From NCBI GenBank assembly GCA_023356515.1, contig JAKQYG010000089.1:1-11182 (forward strand): a stretch of 11,182 nucleotides of DNA, in the 5' to 3' direction. The translations under genes were made by a program, and so were the position numbers. Positions 1 to 5,873 of the stretch are shown here, one piece after another; the first letter of the stretch is position 1, and each line of letters starts with the position of its first letter. The stretch is from Trichodesmium sp. MAG_R04. GTDB taxonomy: Bacteria; Cyanobacteriota; Cyanobacteriia; Cyanobacteriales; Microcoleaceae. Under the pieces are notes generated by a model. That model had not been told where the DNA came from, ran no database searches, and saw only the letters and a list, made by a program, of their open reading frames with translations.

Positions 1-114
1 TAAAATATAGCTGCTTGATTAACTCCAAATTTTTCAGATCTGTCTGACAACCCTCGAGTCTGGATTTTGTTTTACATCTTTTTCTAATTCTTTCCAATCT
101 AATTTTATTTGACT
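1..114 (-). pseudogene. IS630-family transposase relic (internal fragment, frameshifted)
   Basis: Reading the minus strand from 114 down to 52 gives SQIKLDWKELEKDVKQNPDSR. Skipping one base (the G at 51) then gives LSDRSEKFGVNQAAIF, running off the window edge. This matches, from memory of the family, the region after the first helix-turn-helix of IS630-type transposases, where a KLDWxxLExDVKxxPDA stretch is followed by a second helix-turn-helix of the type RAKKFGVxxSAI. About 60 N-terminal residues are absent and a single extra base breaks the frame, so this is a dead fragment. It joins the truncated csoR-like gene directly. The remainder of the element, if any, lies outside the window. The family call is good; the exact left boundary cannot be seen. 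Confidence 0.7.
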
Positions 115-337
115 ACTTTTGTATCAAAACATCAGGACAAGGACGATTATCTTTGATCATAGTTTTAATACCTCTAACATGGCCTTCAATTCTTGATAAT
201 CTATTTATCAGACGTTGTAGAGATTCTTCACTATGAACATGAGGATGAGCAGAAGAATGGTGGTTATCTTCAGAATTTAAATCTTTCTGAACTGTATCAT
301 TATCTGTCTGTTTTTTTTGTGTGTTAGATATCGCCAT
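113..337 (-). pseudogene. CsoR/InrS-like metal-sensing repressor, C-terminally truncated
   Basis: The 74-residue product has a polar, His-rich N-terminal tail (HHSSAHPHVH around residues 26-35), then the first CsoR helix (SLQRLINRLSRIEGHVRGI) and the conserved Cys turn CPDVLIQ near residues 67-73. Intact CsoR/RcnR/InrS proteins continue with the helix that carries the second His and Cys metal ligands, about 50 more residues. Here the protein ends with K-TAG immediately after LIQ, and the downstream DNA reads as IS630 transposase. The His-rich tail resembles the cyanobacterial nickel sensor InrS, which represses a nickel exporter. Without helix 2 and the C-terminal ligands it is unlikely to form the four-helix metal-binding dimer. 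The ATG at 335-337 lacks a clear ribosome binding site. CsoR family membership is firm; nickel specificity is inferred. Confidence 0.8.
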
Positions 338-413
338 GAATTTATTTTATAGTATAATTAATTTATTATTAGCTGTATTATCAAGCTAAACTTACCATAT
401 TAGTGTATCAAAT
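338..413. promoter_or_regulatory. Divergent promoter region between csoR-like gene and htrA-like gene
   Basis: These 76 bp separate two divergently transcribed starts and must hold the promoters of both. The best plus-strand -10 candidate is TATAAT at 353-358. On the opposite strand TATACT/TATAAA-like hexamers overlap the same AT-rich stretch. No convincing -35 boxes, Shine-Dalgarno sequences or operator palindromes are visible, so assignment of individual elements is tentative. Confidence 0.3.
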
Positions 414-1637
414 ATGAATACTATAAGATTGTTAAAATTTTGTCGAATAACTACCAAAATAACGGCTCAATTATTGGCCACTTTTATCATTTTTACTTTT
501 ATATTTGCTTGTCTATCAGTAGCACCATCAATGGCAGCTTCAAGGTTATTTAAAGGGTTATCAAATACTCAATTAGTAGCATTGCAAGCTATACCAGAGA
601 ATATGAATAGTAGAATTAGCAATAGTTTTGTGACAGAAGCAGTCAATAAAGTTGGCTTAGCTGTAGTAAGAATTGATACAGAAAAACTAATTACTCGCCC
701 AACTAGTCGTTTTTTTGAAGACCCATTTTTTGATCGTTTCTTTGATGAAAATTTAAGGATTCAACCACCTTCACAAGAATTGTTAAAAGCTCAAGGTTCC
801 GGTTTTATTGTTGACTCGAAAGGCATAATTTTAACCAATGCTCATGTAGTAAATGAAGCGGACAAAGTTACCGTCACTTTAAATGATGGGAGAAAATTTA
901 TTGGAGAAGTAAAAGGAACAGATGAAGTTACAGATTTAGCAGTAGTTAAAGTGGAGACAAAAAGTGAAATTTTACCAGTAGCAACTTTAGGTGATTCTGA
1001 TTTGGTACAAGTAGGAGATTGGGCAATAGCAGTAGGAAATCCCCTAGGATTTAATAATACTGTTACTTTAGGAATTATTAGTACCTTAAAACGTCCTAGT
1101 TCAGCAGTAGGAATTCCTGATAAGAGATTAGACTTTATTCAAACTGATGCAGCAATTAATCCAGGAAATTCAGGGGGTCCGTTGTTGAATGATAGGGGTG
1201 AAGTAATTGGGATTAATACTGCAATTAGAGCTGATGCTATGGGTATTGGGTTTGCTATTCCTATAAACAAAGCAAAAGAAATTAAAGATATATTAGCTCG
1301 TGGAGAACAAGTACCTCATCCTTTTATTGGTATTCAGATGATTACTCTAACTCCAGAAATGGCTAAACAAAATAATAGTGACCTCAATTCTGTTTTAAAT
1401 TTGCCAGAGGTAAAAGGAGTTTTAGTAACGAAAATATTGTCTGGTACTCCAGCAGAAAAATCAGGTATGCGTATAGGAGATGTAATTCTAGAAATTGACA
1501 ACCAATCAGTAGTTAGTGCTGATCAGTTACAGAGGAAGGTTGAAAATAGTCGTGTAGGGAAGAAATTGCTATTTAAAGTCCTACGAAATAATGAAGAAAA
1601 AGAACTATCTGTTGTGAGTGGGCAAATGAATTATTAG
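414..1637 (+). CDS. Exported HtrA/HhoA-type (Deg) serine protease
   Basis: This 407-residue protein is a periplasmic or thylakoid-lumen quality-control protease of the DegP/HtrA (S1C) family, which cuts misfolded proteins. An N-terminal hydrophobic segment (about 20-40) ending in APSMAAS suggests a signal peptide or anchor. The trypsin-like domain carries a complete triad: His144 in TNAHVV, Asp174 in TDLAVVKV and Ser253 in GNSGGPL. The loop FFEDPFFDRFF (100-110) is typical of the family. A single C-terminal PDZ domain spans about 302-402, with the carboxylate-binding-like loop around FIGIQ and the GTPAEKSGMRIGDVI stretch. Length and one-PDZ layout fit the cyanobacterial HhoA/HhoB/HtrA trio; which of the three it is cannot be decided here. 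The ATG at 414 has no clear Shine-Dalgarno. The gene is intact and stands alone, with IS debris on both flanks. Confidence 0.93.
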   Translation: MNTIRLLKFCRITTKITAQLLATFIIFTFIFACLSVAPSMAASRLFKGLSNTQLVALQAIPENMNSRISNSFVTEAVNKVGLAVVRIDTEKLITRPTSRFFEDPFFDRFFDENLRIQPPSQELLKAQGSGFIVDSKGIILTNAHVVNEADKVTVTLNDGRKFIGEVKGTDEVTDLAVVKVETKSEILPVATLGDSDLVQVGDWAIAVGNPLGFNNTVTLGIISTLKRPSSAVGIPDKRLDFIQTDAAINPGNSGGPLLNDRGEVIGINTAIRADAMGIGFAIPINKAKEIKDILARGEQVPHPFIGIQMITLTPEMAKQNNSDLNSVLNLPEVKGVLVTKILSGTPAEKSGMRIGDVILEIDNQSVVSADQLQRKVENSRVGKKLLFKVLRNNEEKELSVVSGQMNY

Positions 1638-1661
1638 TAAAAAAAATGCTAATGACTAAGG

Positions 1662-1883
1662 AATATCAGCCAAGATTGTTTAAATTGTGATGAAAAAGTC
1701 CCCAAACAATTACCCAAAAGAACTCATTCTTGTCAGCACTGCGTTATAGTAATAGACTTTGATGTAAACGCAGCGATAAATATAAAAAACAGGGCGGTAG
1801 GGGATTGAGTTCTTAAACCTTATGGAGTTCGGCGCAGTACGGCAACTGCGAGGGGAGAAGCCTACACTATGGGGCCAGCTTAG
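1662..1883 (+). pseudogene. TnpB (IS200/IS605 OrfB) C-terminal relic with zinc finger
   Basis: The plus strand from 1662 reads NISQDCLNCDEKVPKQ and on through RTHSCQHC, then DVNAAINIKNRAVG, before an in-frame TGA at 1806-1808. CxxC-x14-CxxC followed by D-x-N-A-A is the treble-clef zinc finger and last RuvC acidic motif at the C-terminus of TnpB, the RNA-guided nuclease of IS200/IS605 elements. Beyond the TGA the same frame continues to TAG at 1881-1883 with a tail (YGVRRSTATARG) typical of TnpB ends. The N-terminal 300 or so residues are missing and the usual DRD reads DFD, so this is a fragment, not a gene. It starts about 25 bp after the htrA-like stop and ends on the DUF192 stop codon. Confidence 0.8.
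1833..1850 (+). repeat. Short hairpin in the 3' end of the TnpB relic
   Basis: CGCAGT (1833-1838) and ACTGCG (1845-1850) form a perfect 6-bp stem with a 6-base loop, just after the internal stop of the TnpB fragment. IS200/IS605 elements carry a subterminal hairpin at the right end, overlapping the guide (omega) RNA region. This one is in the right place for such a structure, but the element is too degraded to be sure. Confidence 0.35.
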
Positions 1884-2416
1884 TCTGAGAGTATGTCACT
1901 AACTATTATTCGATCTCCTACATTCAAATCTAATTCTCTGATACGTCCTCCCCGCAGTTCAATAACTTGATCGACTCGCACACCAGATCCATATACAGGG
2001 CAAGGATCGGCTAAACAAGGAGGAGCATCAAGAGTGATCGCCTTCACTACACCAAACCTAATAAATATCATATCAAGAGATATTTTGCAATTTTTCATCC
2101 AAAAATTAACCTTCCGAGGCGGATCAAAAGAGAATAACATGCCCTGATCGTCAGGTAATTCAGTTCTGTACATCAAGCCTATTGCTTGCTCTTGGAGAGT
2201 TTTTGCCACCTCCAAATTAATGATTTGACCAGATATTTCAGCTTGGGCCGTAATCGGTAATTCCTGGCTTTCTTGAAATGCCTGATAAGTTGATGGGTGT
2301 TGAGCTTGTGCTTGAATACTAATAGTGTCTGAAATTTTTACAAATATTATTTGTAGCAAGCAGCCAATCAAAACCAGAATTATTACAGACTTAAATAGAG
2401 CAAATTTACTACTCAT
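1880..2416 (-). CDS. Exported DUF192 family protein
   Basis: The 178-residue protein has one N-terminal hydrophobic helix (about 8-27), a likely signal peptide or anchor, and a spacer to about residue 55. A full DUF192 (COG1430) domain follows. Hallmarks in order are LEVAxTxxEQAxGLMYR (68-84), LPDDQGMLFSF (87-97), FWMKNCKISLDMIFI (105-119), the Cys-containing APPC/DPCPVY loop (131-142) and VIELRGG near 151-157. The biochemical function of the family is not established; members are small, exported beta-rich proteins. The C-terminus GDRIIVSDILSD is of normal length, although its stop codon overlaps the end of the TnpB relic, so that insertion apparently landed just behind the gene. The ATG at 2414-2416 opens onto an 82-bp divergent spacer shared with the TPR gene. 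The family call is firm. Confidence 0.9.
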   Translation of the reverse strand: MSSKFALFKSVIILVLIGCLLQIIFVKISDTISIQAQAQHPSTYQAFQESQELPITAQAEISGQIINLEVAKTLQEQAIGLMYRTELPDDQGMLFSFDPPRKVNFWMKNCKISLDMIFIRFGVVKAITLDAPPCLADPCPVYGSGVRVDQVIELRGGRIRELDLNVGDRIIVSDILSD

Positions 2417-2498
2417 AACAATATCTCAACTTTTGGAACAATAAGACTTCAATAATAAGGTAAATTGCTTAGTATGATTTCCCGAAGATTATAAAAAA
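2417..2498. promoter_or_regulatory. Divergent promoter region between DUF192 and TPR genes
   Basis: These 82 bp lie between two divergent start codons. TATGAT at 2473-2478 is a reasonable plus-strand -10 hexamer for the TPR gene, especially if that gene starts further downstream than 2499. No clear -35, Shine-Dalgarno or operator is visible. Confidence 0.25.
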
Positions 2499-3485
2499 AT
2501 GGGCAGTCCCTATGGTATGGAGATATTTTGTAAGGGATTTATCGAAATTTTTTATCCCTTGCTTTCAACTAAACTTATTAACAATATATACTTTATTACC
2601 GTGCTAAATAATAATTTATTACTTTCTTTATTAATTACCCTGGGTCTCTCAGGTACTACTGTTAAGCCTGTGCAAGGACAGGCATTAGTCCCTCATATAT
2701 TACAACCAAACTCTGCCCAACTAGAGCAGAAAGGTTTAAGTTTAGCTAGAGAAGCCTTACAGTTAGCAAGATTTCAACAGTTTGATTTGGCTTTATCTAG
2801 AGCTGAACTCGCTACCGAACTAGCCCCCAATAATCAAGAGGCTTGGGCACTATTAGGCAGTCTTTATATTCAAGCTCAAGAGTTAGAAGAAGGTATTTAT
2901 GCCTTGAAACAAGCTCAAAAACTAGACCCAAGTAATCCTGATGTTCGGTTTGTTCTTGGTAGAGCTTATTTTCAAATATTTGATTATAAAAACGCTATAG
3001 TGGAATTAAGCGAAGGTTTGAAGTTCAAACCTGATAGCCCTGGAGCTTTATTTGATTTGGGTAATGCTTATTATAAGTCTGGTAAATTTAAAAGAGCGAT
3101 CGCACAATATGAACAAGCTTATAAGCTGGAAAAAAACTTATGGCCTGCAATTAATAATATTGGTTTAGTTCAATATGAGATGGGAAAAGTAGATGATGCT
3201 ATAGCAAAATGGCGTCAAGCTATTTCTATTGATAGTAAAGCTGCAGAACCAATTCTAGCAATAGCAGTAGCTCTTTATGCTCAAGGGGATAAAAAACAAA
3301 GTCTGGCAATGGGAGAAGAAGCACTGCGATTAGATAGAAGATATGGAGATATTGACTATCTTGACCAACATTTGTGGGGTAAGCATTTAATTGAGGATGC
3401 GAAAAGATTTCTCGCAACTCCTCGTATTCAACAAACCCTAGCTCAAATAGAAGATTTACCACTGTCTCCCCAGATTTATCCTTGA
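2499..3485 (+). CDS. Exported tetratricopeptide repeat (TPR) protein
   Basis: The product (328 residues from the ATG at 2499) has a hydrophobic segment at about 38-50 and a plausible cleavage site after PVQGQA (residue 62). About six TPR units follow (roughly 78-111, 112-145, 147-179, 181-213, 215-247 and 248-282), each with the typical pattern of small residues at the helix packing positions, A-x-x-LG-x-x-Y and an A--Y-A-LxP ending. TPR arrays are helical scaffolds that bind other proteins; the partner is unknown. The first 34 residues before the hydrophobic segment are unusual, and GTG at 2601-2603 would give a 294-residue protein with a compact signal peptide (VLNNNLLLSLLITLG). Neither start has a Shine-Dalgarno, so the start is uncertain. 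A HIP1 site lies at 3096-3103. The gene converges on the peroxiredoxin gene. Confidence 0.85.
   Translation: MGSPYGMEIFCKGFIEIFYPLLSTKLINNIYFITVLNNNLLLSLLITLGLSGTTVKPVQGQALVPHILQPNSAQLEQKGLSLAREALQLARFQQFDLALSRAELATELAPNNQEAWALLGSLYIQAQELEEGIYALKQAQKLDPSNPDVRFVLGRAYFQIFDYKNAIVELSEGLKFKPDSPGALFDLGNAYYKSGKFKRAIAQYEQAYKLEKNLWPAINNIGLVQYEMGKVDDAIAKWRQAISIDSKAAEPILAIAVALYAQGDKKQSLAMGEEALRLDRRYGDIDYLDQHLWGKHLIEDAKRFLATPRIQQTLAQIEDLPLSPQIYP
3096..3103. repeat. HIP1 octamer (first of five)
   Basis: A perfect GCGATCGC palindrome, found again at 5310-5317, 5914-5921, 7469-7476 and 10264-10271, each time inside a gene. In DNA this AT-rich, far fewer than one would be expected in 11 kb. Over-representation of HIP1 is a hallmark of cyanobacterial genomes. 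Confidence 0.9.
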
Positions 3486-3653
3486 TGGAACAAAGCCGAT
3501 CATTAATATTGAATATTGTTATACCAATTTCACGAACTTAAACTACACTACTTATCTTGATTAATCTCCAATATTAAGATGTGATGTGTTGCCATACCTA
3601 AGGAAATTGCTATTACTTGATGTACTTGGAACCTTTTGTAATAGTAATCTATA

Positions 3654-3715
3654 TTAAGAAAAATTAAGGATTAATAATTTAAGTCAAACTATTAATCCTT
3701 AATTCAGTAATAAAT
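3654..3715 (-). terminator. Probable intrinsic terminator of the peroxiredoxin gene
   Basis: A perfect 15-bp inverted repeat (AATTAAGGATTAATA at 3662-3676 and its complement at 3690-3704) has a 13-base loop. It starts 11 bp beyond the peroxiredoxin stop. On the minus strand the stem is followed by a T-rich run (AATTTTTCTT). The stem is AT-rich, so its strength as a terminator is uncertain. Because the TPR gene converges from the other side, it may serve both directions. The rest of the 3486-3715 spacer shows nothing that can be named. Confidence 0.55.
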
Positions 3716-4354
3716 TTACTTATTAGGTTGAGGAGTCATCCGCAAATATGACTTGACTTCTGTGTAACCTTTGGGGAATTTTTCTTTTAATACTTCAGGA
3801 TCTTTTAGAGAAGGAACAATTACACAATCTTCTCCATCTTTCCAATTTACAGGAGTAGCAACTTGATAGTTATCTGTTAGTTGTAAAGAGTCAATTACTC
3901 TAAGAATTTCATCAAAGTTTCGGCCTGTACTGGCAGGATAAGTAATAGAAAGGCGGAGCTTTTTCTCAGAGTCGATGATAAAAACTGTACGAATTGTAAG
4001 ATTATTTAAGGATTTTGGATGAATCATATCGTACAGGTCAGCAACCTTTTTATCTACATCTGCTATAATGGGATAATTAACCGTTGTTTTTTGAGTTTCA
4101 TTGATATCTTTAATCCAACCTTTGTGAGATTCTGCGTTATCAACACTTAAAGCAATAATTTTAACTCCACGCTTGTCAAATTCTGATTTTAGTCCGGCAA
4201 CTCTACCTAGTTCCGTTGTGCAAACAGGAGTAAAGTCAGCAGGGTGAGAGAAAAGTACTACCCAACTATCGCCTGCCCAGTCGTAAAAGTTAATTTGTCC
4301 TTCAGAAGAATCTTGAGTAAAGTCAGGTACCTTGTCACCTAGTCTTAAAGTCAT
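3716..4354 (-). CDS. 1-Cys peroxiredoxin (Prx6 type)
   Basis: This 212-residue thiol peroxidase reduces hydrogen peroxide and organic hydroperoxides. It has the universal peroxiredoxin motif PADFTPVC, with Thr42 and the peroxidatic Cys45, and the partner Arg122 in the TIRTVFIID strand. The C-terminal half carries the Prx6-type features: ITYPASTGRNFDEILRVID (137-155), ATPVNWKDGEDCVIVPSL (166-183) and a KGYTEVKSYLRMT tail. Cys177 in GEDC is present but is not the resolving Cys of 2-Cys enzymes. Length and the long C-terminal dimerisation arm fit the 1-Cys class, known in cyanobacteria as slr1198-like proteins. The gene is monocistronic by context, with its own upstream spacer and a hairpin behind the stop. 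The ATG at 4352-4354 is preceded by GGAAATTAGG-like purines at a usable distance. Confidence 0.93.
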   Translation of the reverse strand: MTLRLGDKVPDFTQDSSEGQINFYDWAGDSWVVLFSHPADFTPVCTTELGRVAGLKSEFDKRGVKIIALSVDNAESHKGWIKDINETQKTTVNYPIIADVDKKVADLYDMIHPKSLNNLTIRTVFIIDSEKKLRLSITYPASTGRNFDEILRVIDSLQLTDNYQVATPVNWKDGEDCVIVPSLKDPEVLKEKFPKGYTEVKSYLRMTPQPNK

Positions 4355-4466
4355 AGCCTAATTTCCCACTATATTATTTGGAGTACACAATTCCATAATA
4401 ATTTCATCTTATAATGATTTAATCTTTTAACTTTAGATATTCTTAAAAATTAGATTAAGAATTAAT
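4355..4466 (-). promoter_or_regulatory. Upstream region of the peroxiredoxin gene
   Basis: This AT-rich spacer must hold the peroxiredoxin promoter. On the minus strand TATTAT-like hexamers occur about 40 bases before the start, but none is paired with a clear -35 box. No PerR- or OxyR-like operator could be recognised by eye. Confidence 0.25.
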
Positions 4467-4534
4467 TAGGGTTTGCTGAAAAAGTCTTTTTCAGGAGTAG
4501 AAAACCCACCCCTAAAATCTCCCAGGATGAGAAG

Positions 4535-4560
4535 TAGAGACGTTGCATGCAACGTCCCTA
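4535..4560. repeat. Near-perfect 26-bp palindrome
   Basis: The core GACGTTGCATGCAACGTC (4539-4556) is a perfect 18-bp palindrome. Allowing one mismatch (A4538 against C4557), the symmetry extends through TAG/CTA to 26 bp. Very similar GTAGAGACGTTGCATGCAACGTC-like palindromes are, to my knowledge, widespread intergenic repeats in filamentous cyanobacteria, so this is probably a dispersed repeat, not a regulator site of peroxiredoxin. Confidence 0.7.
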
Positions 4561-4626
4561 AAGAGCAACGGGGAATTCCTAGAGAAGGTAGTAGGATATA
4601 TTTGTCCATTGATTTTTCTACCATGG

Positions 4627-4658
4627 GAGCGCCCAAAATACTAAATTTTTGGGCTCTC
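4627..4658. repeat. Inverted repeat, 12-bp arms
   Basis: GAGCGCCCAAAA (4627-4638) and TTTTGGGCTCTC (4647-4658) are complementary except for one position, with an 8-base loop. It sits inside the putative IS-derived segment. No U-run follows directly on either strand, so a terminator role is not favoured. Confidence 0.6.
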
Positions 4659-4855
4659 AAGACCGCAAACCAGACACTTTTTTTGAGTTTGAAAATGGTA
4701 AAACCTTTGTTTTTCAAAACTTTTAGCTTTCAATCAGTAAGCCTAAATTAAATTAGGTTGAGTTTAACATTATCCAATTTGTGTTTGACTAGCTGTGTTT
4801 CAACTTCTTTTCTTTTTGACATTCTTCCTGGCCCAAAGGCGGAGGTGCTGATACT

Positions 4856-5692
4856 TTAAACGCCCATGTTTTTGTTTTTACTCCTATTACGCAAAAATTC
4901 TCCAACAATTGCTATTCCTCCTGAAGCTATCATTAAAATTACACTCAGAGCATTAATATCAGGTTTTACCCCTGTACGAATTCGACTAAAAATTTCCATT
5001 GGTAATGTTGTCGCTCCACTCCCAGAAGTAAAACTAGCAATTAAAAAATCATCCATACTTAGTACAAAAGCTAGTAGACACCCAGACATAATTCCTGGTA
5101 ATAATTGAGGCAATAATATTTTAATAAAAGCTTCTACATGTGTTGCTCCTAAATCTAGGGCAGCTTCCTCTAAATTGGGGTCTAGGTTTGCTAATCTTGT
5201 GGAGACAACTAGACCTACATAGGCTAAACAAAAAACGATATGAGCTGCAATAATTGTCCATAAACTTAATCTAATTGCCAATGCAGCTAAAAATACTAAG
5301 GTAGCTACAGCGATCGCTATATCAGGAATAATTAATGGCAAATAAGAAATACCTAGGTATAGCGACCTACCACGAAACTTATATTTTGCCAAACCTACTG
5401 CCATTAAAGTACCTATAACTGCTGAAACAGCTACAGCCAAAAAAGCTACAGTTAAACTATTTTGGAGAGCAGTTAAAATCCTAGTATCTTGAAAAAGTTT
5501 GACATACCATTGCAGAGTAAAACCCTCCCATCCTGCACTATATTTAGATTTGTTGAAACTATAAAAAGTTAGGACAAAAATTGGCAAGTACATAAATAAA
5601 AACATTAAAACTGTAAATATTACCTGCCAAGAAATTTGAAGTTTAGGTTTAGACATATCTATTAGAATATCATCTTCTGGATTGATTGTCAT
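4856..5692 (-). CDS. potC: Polyamine ABC transporter permease PotC
   Basis: This 278-residue inner-membrane permease is the second channel subunit of the spermidine/putrescine importer. It has six hydrophobic segments (roughly 22-44, 80-101, 111-138, 143-163, 195-217 and 248-266). The cytoplasmic EAA loop, EEAALDLGATHVEAFIKILLPQLLPGI (175-201), docks on the ATPase. The stretches YSFNKSKYSAGWEGFTLQWY (44-63) and MDDFLIASFTSG (213-224) are typical of PotC. It is the last gene of the potA-potD-potB-potC set and lies 181 bp after potB, which is wide for this pair. The ATG at 5690-5692 has only a weak GAG upstream; an internal ATG at 5654-5656 (MSKPKL) is a possible alternative just before the first helix. 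A HIP1 site lies at 5310-5317. Confidence 0.92.
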   Translation of the reverse strand: MTINPEDDILIDMSKPKLQISWQVIFTVLMFLFMYLPIFVLTFYSFNKSKYSAGWEGFTLQWYVKLFQDTRILTALQNSLTVAFLAVAVSAVIGTLMAVGLAKYKFRGRSLYLGISYLPLIIPDIAIAVATLVFLAALAIRLSLWTIIAAHIVFCLAYVGLVVSTRLANLDPNLEEAALDLGATHVEAFIKILLPQLLPGIMSGCLLAFVLSMDDFLIASFTSGSGATTLPMEIFSRIRTGVKPDINALSVILMIASGGIAIVGEFLRNRSKNKNMGV

Positions 5693-5873
5693 CTTTAACT
5701 CGTTAGTTAATCTTTATTTTTTGTTTATAGGGCAAAGAGTCAAGTAGGATAGAGGAAGTTTTTATGTAAGCATAAGCATTTAGCTATTACTAGTAATTTT
5801 AATGAATTAAGCAAGCATTTGTTTGACTTTTACTACATTTTTAACCACAGAATTACTGATGACTGAAATGACT
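5693..5873 (-). other. potB-potC spacer (181 bp)
   Basis: No gene is visible. In most bacteria potB and potC overlap or nearly touch, so a spacer this long is unusual. It contains a small inverted repeat, TTAACT/AGTTAA, at 5695-5710 just before potC, and a cluster of AAGCAT-type motifs near 5768-5820. Neither is convincing as a terminator or promoter. It may separate the expression of the two permeases or be old insertion scar DNA. Confidence 0.4.

Larger units (their letters stand above)
4467..4745. mobile_element. Non-coding IS-derived or MITE-like segment
   Basis: This stretch begins with TAGGGTTTGCTGAAAAAGT. Its GTTTGCTGAAAAAGT part (4471-4485) recurs exactly at 10783-10797, in front of an IS5-family transposase. 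The far end, read on the other strand, is TAGGCTTACTGATTGAAAG, an imperfect match to the same terminus. Between them are two strong palindromes (4535-4560 and 4627-4658). The open frames across it (4473-4751 plus, 4466-4717 minus) have no recognisable family or ribosome binding site, and I regard them as spurious. It is best read as a deleted IS or a non-autonomous derivative mobilised by an IS5-type transposase. The boundaries are approximate, and no target duplication is certain. Confidence 0.45.

Noticed and set aside
3226..3462. Minus-strand open frame of 78 codons
   Set aside because: It lies antisense inside the TPR gene, and its Leu-rich composition is the mirror of the TPR helices.
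3596..3620. Possible further MITE end (GGAAATTGCTATTA)
   Set aside because: It loosely resembles the TAGCAATCC terminus, but no partner inverted end or TA-bounded unit could be found nearby.
4466..4751. Overlapping open frames on both strands upstream of peroxiredoxin (83 and 92 codons)
   Set aside because: They mirror each other across palindromic repeats, match no family I know and lack ribosome binding sites; the segment looks IS-derived and non-coding.
4814..4850. Possible IS200/IS605 end (GACATTCTTCCTGGCC followed by AAAGGCGGAGG)
   Set aside because: It resembles sequence often found at TnpB element ends in cyanobacteria, but no stem of useful length forms and no coding relic adjoins it; too weak to list as a feature.
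4866..5108. Plus-strand open frame of 80 codons
   Set aside because: Antisense to the conserved potC coding sequence, with no independent signal.
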